This document shows positions 58,358-64,000 of a DNA stretch of 64,000 bases, in pieces. Under the pieces are notes generated by a model. The model did no database searches, had not been told where the DNA came from, and was given only the letters and a program-made list of their open reading frames with translations. The DNA is from Actinacidiphila acididurans (GTDB taxonomy: Bacteria > Actinomycetota > Actinomycetes > Streptomycetales > Streptomycetaceae). The position numbers and the translations under genes are program-made. Positions within the stretch are counted from its first letter, which is position 1, and each line of letters opens with the position of its first letter. The stretch covers positions 496,001-560,000 of the forward strand of contig NZ_JADKYB010000002.1 of NCBI RefSeq assembly GCF_016918855.1. The letters are read 5' to 3'.

Positions 58358-59317
58358 GTGCAGCGCTGGCGGGGCTTGGAGGACGTTCCCGGCGACTGGG
58401 GACGCAGCGTCGTCACCATCGGCTCGTACGACGGAGTGCACCGGGGCCACCAGTTGATCATGCGGCGGGCGGTGGACCGGGGCCGCGAGCTGGGGCTGCC
58501 CGTGGTCGTGGTCACCTTCGACCCGCACCCGAGCGAGGTCGTACGGCCCGGCAGCCATCCGCCGCTGCTGGCCGCCCACCACCGGCGGGCCGAACTCGTG
58601 GCGGAACTCGGCGTGGACGCGCTGCTGATCCTGCCGTTCACCCGTGAGTTCTCCCGGCTGTCGCCGAGCGAGTTCGTCAAGACGGTGCTGGTCGACGGGC
58701 TGCACGCGAAGGCCGTGGTGGAGGGCCCCAACTTCCGCTTCGGGCACAAGGCGGCCGGCGACGTGGAGTTCCTGTCCGCGCTCGGCCTGAAGTACGACTA
58801 CGAGCTCGAGGTCGTCGACCTGTTCGTGCGGGGCGAGGCCGGCGGGGGTGAGCCCTTTTCCTCCAGCCTGACCCGGCGGCTGGTGGCCGGGGGCGACGTC
58901 GAGGGCGCCGCCGAGGTGCTGGGCCGCCCGCACCGGGTGGAGGGCGTCGTGGTCCGCGGTGCCCAGCGCGGGCGCGAGCTCGGCTACCCGACCGCGAACG
59001 TGGAGACCCTGCCGCACACCGCGATCCCCGCCGACGGCGTCTACGCGGGCTGGCTGCACGCGGCCGGCGAGGCGATGCCCGCGGCGATCTCGATCGGCAC
59101 CAACCCCACCTTCGACGGCACCGCGCGCACGGTGGAGGCGTACGCCATCGACCGGGTCGACCTGGACCTGTACGGGCTGCACGTGGCTGTGGACTTCCTG
59201 GCCTACCTGCGCGGCATGGAGAAGTTCGACACCATCGACGCGCTGCTGGAGCGGATGGCCGACGACGTGAAGCGGGCCCGCGAGGTGGTCGACGCGGCGG
59301 CGGCCGCGGAGGGCTGA
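58358..59317 (+). CDS. ribF: Bifunctional riboflavin kinase/FMN adenylyltransferase
   Basis: 319 residues. The FAD synthetase domain has VVTIGSYDGVHRGHQLIMRRAV (HxGH-type nucleotidyltransferase; the usual FDGVH Phe is Tyr) and VEGPNFRFGHKAAG. The kinase domain has RGAQRGRELGYPTANVE and SIGTNPTFDG. It makes FMN and FAD from riboflavin. GTG 58358 after AGGAG. In many bacteria ribF follows truB directly; here the large NTPase gene stands between. Confidence 0.95.
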   Translation: MQRWRGLEDVPGDWGRSVVTIGSYDGVHRGHQLIMRRAVDRGRELGLPVVVVTFDPHPSEVVRPGSHPPLLAAHHRRAELVAELGVDALLILPFTREFSRLSPSEFVKTVLVDGLHAKAVVEGPNFRFGHKAAGDVEFLSALGLKYDYELEVVDLFVRGEAGGGEPFSSSLTRRLVAGGDVEGAAEVLGRPHRVEGVVVRGAQRGRELGYPTANVETLPHTAIPADGVYAGWLHAAGEAMPAAISIGTNPTFDGTARTVEAYAIDRVDLDLYGLHVAVDFLAYLRGMEKFDTIDALLERMADDVKRAREVVDAAAAAEG

Positions 59318-59391
59318 GTCCCGGCGCCGGCCCGGAATCCCGCCGTACCGGCTCAGGGGCCGTTGTCAGTGGTGCCTGCCACACTCCCGGT

Positions 59392-59955
59392 ATGAGCGAA
59401 CAGGCGTACCTACCTCCCGCACAGAGCGTCGTGCTCTCCCCGAAGTGGGCCGAGGACGACCGGCCCGCGCTGCCCACCGTGGGCAGCGAGCGGGAGATCC
59501 TCACCGCCTTCCTCGACTGGCACCGGGCCACCTTCGAGATGAAGTGCCGCGGGCTGGCCGCCGAACGCCTCTCGGAGCGGTCGGTGCCGCCCTCCGGGCT
59601 CAGCCTGCACGGGCTGGTACGGCACCTGGCCGGGGTCGAGCGCTGGTGGATACGGATGCACGTGGCCGGCGAGGACCTGCCGATGCTGAACTACTCCGAC
59701 GACGACCCGGACCAGGACTTCGAGCGGCTCGACGGCGACGTGGAGGCCGCCTTCGCCGTGTGGCGGGCCGAGCGCGACCGGGCCAGGATCATCGTCGCCG
59801 AGGCGCCCTCCCTCGACATCACCTGCCGCTCCCTGGTCACCGGCAAGGTCCTGTCGCTGCGCTACGTCCTGGTCAACCTCATAGCCGAGTACGCCCGGCA
59901 CAACGGCCACGCCGACCTGCTCCGGGAGCGGATCGACGGCGCGACCGGGATGTGA
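59392..59955 (+). CDS. DinB/DUF664 family protein
   Basis: 187 residues, a four-helix-bundle DinB-like fold. SLHGLVRHLAGVERWW and IAEYARHNGHADLLRERIDG carry the three histidines (His73 region and the HxxxH-like pair in the last helix) that bind a metal in the family, used by some members for thiol-dependent chemistry. ATG 59392 has no clear ribosome site; CACACT 6 bases before it may be a -10 of a leaderless mRNA. It is convergent with the two-component operon. Confidence 0.8.
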   Translation: MSEQAYLPPAQSVVLSPKWAEDDRPALPTVGSEREILTAFLDWHRATFEMKCRGLAAERLSERSVPPSGLSLHGLVRHLAGVERWWIRMHVAGEDLPMLNYSDDDPDQDFERLDGDVEAAFAVWRAERDRARIIVAEAPSLDITCRSLVTGKVLSLRYVLVNLIAEYARHNGHADLLRERIDGATGM

Positions 59956-59980
59956 CCGGGCCCGCCCTCGTGCGGTGCGG

Positions 59981-60775
59981 TCAGGCCGGGCGGACCAGCC
60001 GGGTCTCGTAGGCGAAGACCACCGCCTGGACCCGGTCGCGCAGTTCGAGCTTGACCAGGATCCGGCTCAGGTGCGTCTTCACGGTGGCCTCGGCCAGGTG
60101 CAGGGCGGCGGCGATCTCCGTGTTGGACAGGCCCCGGCCCACCTCGACCAGCACCTCGCGCTCCCGGGCGGTGAGCCGGGCCAGCCGTTCGTCCTCCGCG
60201 GGGCCGGCCGGTCCGTCCGGGCCGCCGGCGGGGGAGGGGAGCTGGTGGGCGAAGTGCTCCAGCAGCCGCCGGGTGATCCGCGGGGCGACCACCGCGTCGC
60301 CCGCCGCCACCGCCCGGATCGCCGCGAGCAGTTCCTCGGGCAGCGCGTTCTTCAGCAGGAAGCCCGAGGCGCCCGCCTTCAGCCCGGCGAACGCGTACTC
60401 GTCCAGGTCGAAGGTGGTGAGGATGAGCACCCGGGACTGCGGGCAGCTCTCGATGATGCGGGCGGTCGCCTCGATGCCGTCCGTGCCGGGCATCCGTACG
60501 TCCATCAGCACCACGTCCGGCCGCAGTTCCCTGGTCAGCCGCAGCGCCTGCTCCCCGTCGCCGGCCTCGCCCACCGGCTGCATGTCGGCCTGCGCGTCCA
60601 GCACCATGGTGAACGCCATCCGCAGCAGCGGTTCGTCGTCCACCAGCAGCACCCGGATCGGCCCGGGGCGCTCGGCGGCCGTCGCGCCCTCGGCCCCGGC
60701 GGGCCGCGGGCCCGTTCCGGATGCCTGCGCGGGGATCGGGCCACGCACGGGGCCCGGGGAGGTCCGGGGGGTCAC
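59981..60775 (-). CDS. NarL/LuxR-type response regulator
   Basis: 264 residues. Receiver domain: VLLVDDEPLL, phospho-acceptor Asp in VVLMDVRMPG, LTTFDLDEYAFAGLKAGASGFLLK. LuxR helix-turn-helix: LTAREREVLVEVGRGLSNTEIAAALHLAEATVKTHLSRIL. A ~40-residue Pro/Gly/Ala-rich extension precedes the receiver. GTG 60775 overlaps the kinase stop (GTGA). It probably controls this same transporter operon. Confidence 0.9.
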   Translation of the reverse strand: MTPRTSPGPVRGPIPAQASGTGPRPAGAEGATAAERPGPIRVLLVDDEPLLRMAFTMVLDAQADMQPVGEAGDGEQALRLTRELRPDVVLMDVRMPGTDGIEATARIIESCPQSRVLILTTFDLDEYAFAGLKAGASGFLLKNALPEELLAAIRAVAAGDAVVAPRITRRLLEHFAHQLPSPAGGPDGPAGPAEDERLARLTAREREVLVEVGRGLSNTEIAAALHLAEATVKTHLSRILVKLELRDRVQAVVFAYETRLVRPA

Positions 60776-61977
60776 GGTGTCTCCGGAGTGGTGAGGAGGA
60801 GGTGGGCGGCGACCTGCCAGCCGCCGCCGGGGCGCGGGCCCGCGGTCAGCCGGCCGCCGTAGGCCGCGGCGCGCTCGCGCATGCCGGGCAGGCCGTGGCC
60901 GGTGGAGCGGGCCGGTGCCTGCGGCGGGATCGGCGCCCCGGCCCCGTCGTCGGTCACGGTGACCTCGACCGCGTCGGGCGCGCAGGCCACCCGTACCTCG
61001 GCCCGGGCGCCCGCGGGGGCGTGCTTCAAGGTGTTGGTCAGCGCTTCCTGGACCAGCCGGTAGGCGGTGAGCTGGGCGGCGGCCGGTATCCCGGCGGTCT
61101 CGCCCGACACCTCCAGCCGGGTGGGCAGCCCGGCCGCCCGTACCTGCTCGGCCAGGGCGTCCAGTTGCGCGATGCCGGGCATCGGGTGCCGCATCGCGTC
61201 GGGCTCGTCGGCCCGCAGCACCCCCAGGAAGCGCCGCATGTCGGTGATCGCCTGCCGCCCGGTGGCCGACACCTGCCGCATCGCCGCGGTGGCCCGTTCC
61301 GGGGCCCGCTCCTGGGCGAAGACCGCGCCGTCGGCGAGGGCGACCATCACCGACAGGTTGTGGGTCACGATGTCGTGCATCTCGCGGGCGATCCGGGACC
61401 GTTCGCCCGCCACCGCCAACTGCGCCTGCTGGTCCCGCTCGCGCTCCAGCCGGACCGCACGCTCGCGCAGGAAGGCCAGTTGCGCGCGGCGGCCCTTCAT
61501 GTTGGTGCCGATCACCGCGGCCGCGATCGCCATCGCCGACAGCGACACGAAGGTCCCCAGGATCCGGTCCTCGTACGACCACCTCGCCGCGGCCAGCGCG
61601 ATACCGCACTCCATCACCGCGAAGGCGATCATGGTGCCGCGCCGGTCCCGGTAGGCGGCCACCGTGTACAGGGCCACCAGCAGGGCGATGTCCGCCATCG
61701 TCCGGATGTCCAGCGCCCACTGCACCAGCGCCACGCCCGCCACGCAGCAGAACACCGCCAGCGGCGCCCGGCGGCGCCACACCAGCGGCAGCAGCATCGC
61801 GGTCTGCACGCTCAGCAGCGGCACCGGGTCGTCCCGGATCGCCAGCCGCCCGCCTGCCGTCAGCGCCACGAACAGCCCCGCGGCGAACAGCGCGTCCACC
61901 AGCGTCGGGGCGAGCCTGGTGCGCAGCACGCCCCGGACCGCGGCCGACAGCCGCGGTCCGGGGGAGACAAGGGTCAT
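60772..61977 (-). CDS. Sensor histidine kinase (HisKA_3 type)
   Basis: 401 residues from ATG 61977. Four to five membrane helices in the first ~150 residues with little outside the membrane, a coiled-coil (RAVRLERERDQQAQL), HisKA_3 with ERSRIAREMHDIVTHNLSVMV (phospho-His), then HATPase: LVQEALTNTLKHAPAG, VTVTDDGAGAP, GHGLPGMRERAAAYGG. The kind resembles kinases that sense membrane or cell-wall stress near ABC exporters. Ribosome site weak; 25 bases after the permease stop. Confidence 0.88.
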   Translation of the reverse strand: MTLVSPGPRLSAAVRGVLRTRLAPTLVDALFAAGLFVALTAGGRLAIRDDPVPLLSVQTAMLLPLVWRRRAPLAVFCCVAGVALVQWALDIRTMADIALLVALYTVAAYRDRRGTMIAFAVMECGIALAAARWSYEDRILGTFVSLSAMAIAAAVIGTNMKGRRAQLAFLRERAVRLERERDQQAQLAVAGERSRIAREMHDIVTHNLSVMVALADGAVFAQERAPERATAAMRQVSATGRQAITDMRRFLGVLRADEPDAMRHPMPGIAQLDALAEQVRAAGLPTRLEVSGETAGIPAAAQLTAYRLVQEALTNTLKHAPAGARAEVRVACAPDAVEVTVTDDGAGAPIPPQAPARSTGHGLPGMRERAAAYGGRLTAGPRPGGGWQVAAHLLLTTPETP

Positions 61978-62002
61978 CGCCCGTGTCCGGGTGCCTGCCC
62001 GC

Positions 62003-62836
62003 TCACGCGTCGCGCCGCTTGAGCAGGTACGCCGCACCCGCCAGCGCGACCAGCCCGTACAGGAGGAACACCGTGAAACCCGTCCACGGGGACAGCGTAT
62101 GGGCCTGGTGGTGCAGGGTGACCAGGGACTGTCCGGCGTTGCTGGGCAGCCACTGGTTGACGTGGTTCGCCCACGAGGACGGCAGCGCCTCGAAGAGCAC
62201 CGGCACCACCAGCAGCAGGCCGAAGACGGTGGCGATGCCGCCCGCGGTGTTGCGGATCAGCGCGCCGATCGCCACCCCGAGCAGGCCGACCACGGTCAGG
62301 TACAGGCCCGCGCCGAACACCACCCGGGCCACCCCGGGCGCGCTCAGCGAGGTGCCGATGTGCTTGGACGACAGGATCCCCTGGCCCAGCAGGAACGCGA
62401 TCAGCGAGCCCACCGTGGCGACCACCCACACCACGGCCGCGTACAGCCCGGCCTTGGCCCACAGCACCGGCAGCCGGGTCGGCACGGCGGCCAGCGTGGC
62501 GCGGATCATCCCGGTCGCGTACTCCCCGGTGATCATGAGCACCCCGAGGACGCCGATGGCGAGCTGCGCCAGGAAGTAGCCGCGCAGGCTGGTCAGGGTC
62601 GGCTCGAAGTCCGCGCGCTCGTGCGGGTTGAAGCTCGCCCAGCGGCTGGCGGTGAACGTGCAGAACAGCGCGCCCAGTCCGATCAGCGCGATGAGCGCCG
62701 CCGCCAGCGTCCAGAACGTGGACCGTAGCGTGCGCATCTTGATCCACTCCGAGCGCAGCACCCGGGCCTGGGTGACCTGACCGCGCGGTGCGGCCGGAGC
62801 CGTGCTCGTCACGGGTTCCGCGGTGATCGTGCTCAT
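62003..62836 (-). CDS. ABC-2-type transporter permease
   Basis: 277 residues with six membrane helices, beginning after SEWIKMRTLRSTFWTL, the entry of many ABC-2 exporters. MITGEYATGMIRATLAAVPTR is a typical cytoplasmic loop of the lantibiotic/BcrB-like permeases. It overlaps the ATPase gene upstream by 4 bases. Substrate unknown; self-protection against an antimicrobial is a fair guess from the kinase pair next to it. Confidence 0.85.
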   Translation of the reverse strand: MSTITAEPVTSTAPAAPRGQVTQARVLRSEWIKMRTLRSTFWTLAAALIALIGLGALFCTFTASRWASFNPHERADFEPTLTSLRGYFLAQLAIGVLGVLMITGEYATGMIRATLAAVPTRLPVLWAKAGLYAAVVWVVATVGSLIAFLLGQGILSSKHIGTSLSAPGVARVVFGAGLYLTVVGLLGVAIGALIRNTAGGIATVFGLLLVVPVLFEALPSSWANHVNQWLPSNAGQSLVTLHHQAHTLSPWTGFTVFLLYGLVALAGAAYLLKRRDA

Positions 62837-63774
62837 GCTGCCTGTCCTTCCTTCGCCAGGGCCGGCTCGCGCGCGGGGGCCTGGAACTCCACCGCGTCCC
62901 GGGTCAGTTCCATGAACGCCTCCTCCAGCGAGGCGAGCTGCGGGGTGAGTTCGGCCAGCGCGATGCCGGCGTCGGCGGCGATCCGGCCGATCCGGTCACT
63001 GGTCAGGCCGGACACCTCCAGCACCGACCGCTCCGCCGAGGCCACGCTCACGTCCGGCCCGGCCAGCAGCGTCCGCAGCCGGTCCGCCTCCTCGGTGCGC
63101 ACCCGCACCGACCCGCCCGCCGCGCCACGTACGAACTCCGCCACCGAGGTGTCGGCGATCAGCCGCCCCCGCCCGATCACGATCAGGTGCTCGGCGGTCA
63201 GCGACATCTCCGACATCAGGTGCGAGGACAGCAGCACGGTACGGCCCTGCGCCGCCAGGTCCTTGAGCAGGTTGCGGATCCACAGGATGCCCTCGGGGTC
63301 CAGGCCGTTGACCGGCTCGTCCAGCACGAGGGTGGCCGGGTCGCCGAGCAGGGCGCTGGCGATGCCCAGCCGCTGGCCCATGCCCAGCGAGAAGCCCCCG
63401 ACCCGCTTGCGGGCCGCCTCGCGCAGGCCCACGATCTCGATCACCTCGTCCACCCGGCGCTGCGGTATGCCGGTGGTGGCGGCCAGCGCCAGCAGGTGGT
63501 TGTACGCGGTGCGGCCGGTGTGGATGGCGCGGGCCTCCAGCATCGCCCCCACCTCGTGCAGCGGCGCTCGGTGCCGGGCGTACGCCTTTCCGTTCACGGT
63601 GACGCTGCCGGAGGTCGGGGCGTCCAGGCCCAGGATCATCCGCATCGTGGTGGACTTCCCGGCGCCGTTCGGGCCGAGGAAGCCGGTCACCACGCCGGGC
63701 CGGACGGTGAAACTCAGGTCGGTGACGGCGGCGCGCTCGCCGTAGCGCTTGCTCAGGGCATGGGCTTCGATCAT
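62833..63774 (-). CDS. ABC transporter ATP-binding protein, BcrA/NatA type
   Basis: 313 residues. GPNGAGKST, signature FSLGMGQRLGIASAL (SLGMG in place of LSGGQ, usual in this subfamily), Walker B TLVLDEPVNGLDP, LLSSHLMSEM. A C-terminal ~90-residue domain follows. ATG 63774 after GAGGACC; the frame is open further upstream but without a better site. First gene of a four-gene operon: ATPase, permease, kinase, regulator. Confidence 0.88.
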   Translation of the reverse strand: MIEAHALSKRYGERAAVTDLSFTVRPGVVTGFLGPNGAGKSTTMRMILGLDAPTSGSVTVNGKAYARHRAPLHEVGAMLEARAIHTGRTAYNHLLALAATTGIPQRRVDEVIEIVGLREAARKRVGGFSLGMGQRLGIASALLGDPATLVLDEPVNGLDPEGILWIRNLLKDLAAQGRTVLLSSHLMSEMSLTAEHLIVIGRGRLIADTSVAEFVRGAAGGSVRVRTEEADRLRTLLAGPDVSVASAERSVLEVSGLTSDRIGRIAADAGIALAELTPQLASLEEAFMELTRDAVEFQAPAREPALAKEGQAA

Positions 63775-63898
63775 GGGACGGTCCTCGTGGGGATAGTGCG
63801 GGGTGTGAACTCCATCCTCGAATCCCGAACCGCCCCGCGGCGACGGTCCACGGGGGGATTCCGTGTCCGCGGCCCTGCACCCAGGGGCGGACGCGGCA

Positions 63899-63914
63899 TA
63901 CGACCGGTGTCGTA
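63899..63914. promoter_or_regulatory. 16-bp palindrome upstream of the ABC/two-component operon
   Basis: TACGAC-CGGT-GTCGTA is perfectly symmetrical, the central CGGT being near-symmetrical too. It lies 125 bases upstream of the ATPase start, where a response-regulator dimer could bind. Confidence 0.45.
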
Positions 63915-63935
63915 CGGGTCGCCCGAACAGGTGAA

Positions 63936-63970
63936 AGGCCGCCCTCGCGCGGCGGGCGCGGGGACGGCCT
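63936..63970. terminator. Hairpin at the window edge
   Basis: AGGCCG (63936-63941) and CGGCCT (63965-63970) with further partial pairing inside. It may end a plus-strand or minus-strand gene lying past the window edge; its owner cannot be seen. Confidence 0.35.
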
Positions 63971-64000
63971 GTCATCCGTTGGGGCAAGCGCCTCAACTCT

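Overview
The window is very GC-rich, with GC-saturated third codon positions, frequent GTG and TTG starts, GGAGG-type ribosome binding sites and many 4-base ATGA/GTGA gene overlaps. This is the signature of a Streptomyces-type actinomycete chromosome. The gene order in the right half (dxr, site-2 protease, ispG, proS, then rimP-nusA-ylxR-infB-DUF503-rbfA-truB-ribF) is the conserved core order of Streptomyces. I saw no rRNA, tRNA, CRISPR array, transposase or integrase.

Layout. 1-5.5 kb: a thiamine/iron-type ABC importer (permease cut by the window edge, plus ATPase), a LOG-family protein, and a second ABC pair with a large membrane protein. 5.8-34 kb: a polyamine/GABA catabolism and uptake region. 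It holds two class III aminotransferases, an Lrp/AsnC regulator, two gamma-aminobutyraldehyde-type dehydrogenases, a PotDABC importer, a gamma-glutamylputrescine-oxidase-like flavoprotein, a CoA-dependent methylmalonate-semialdehyde dehydrogenase, a PucR-type regulator and a succinate-semialdehyde-type dehydrogenase. Set among these are a glycerophosphodiesterase, an adenosine deaminase, a four-gene WXG100-like module (12.3-15.5 kb), a PAP2 phosphatase and a membrane-anchored VirD4-like ATPase.

34-44 kb: an acyl-CoA dehydrogenase flanked by two inverted copies of an intergenic repeat; dxr with a RIP metalloprotease; ispG; two GNAT acetyltransferases; prolyl-tRNA synthetase; an aminoglycoside-phosphotransferase-like kinase. 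45-59 kb: a ferritin-like protein and a lipoprotein convergent with nothing known, then the NusA/IF2 translation operon. Between truB and ribF sits a 1360-residue fusion of a trypsin-like domain, a NACHT-like NTPase and helical repeats. 59-64 kb: a DinB-like protein and an antibiotic-type ABC exporter joined to a NarL-type two-component system in one operon.

How the genes fit together: PotDABC would import polyamines. The aminotransferase or the oxidase would make aminobutyraldehyde (free or gamma-glutamylated), the paired aldehyde dehydrogenases would oxidise it to GABA or its conjugate, and GabT plus a semialdehyde dehydrogenase would send it to succinate.

The most unusual signals are the protease-NTPase fusion in the translation locus, the WXG100-like module with tandem paralogues, several perfect palindromes in promoter regions, and a recurring pattern of short or long duplications that cover the 3' end or stop codon of a gene (positions 1990-2297, 40183-40254, 42025-42068 and 44814-45147).
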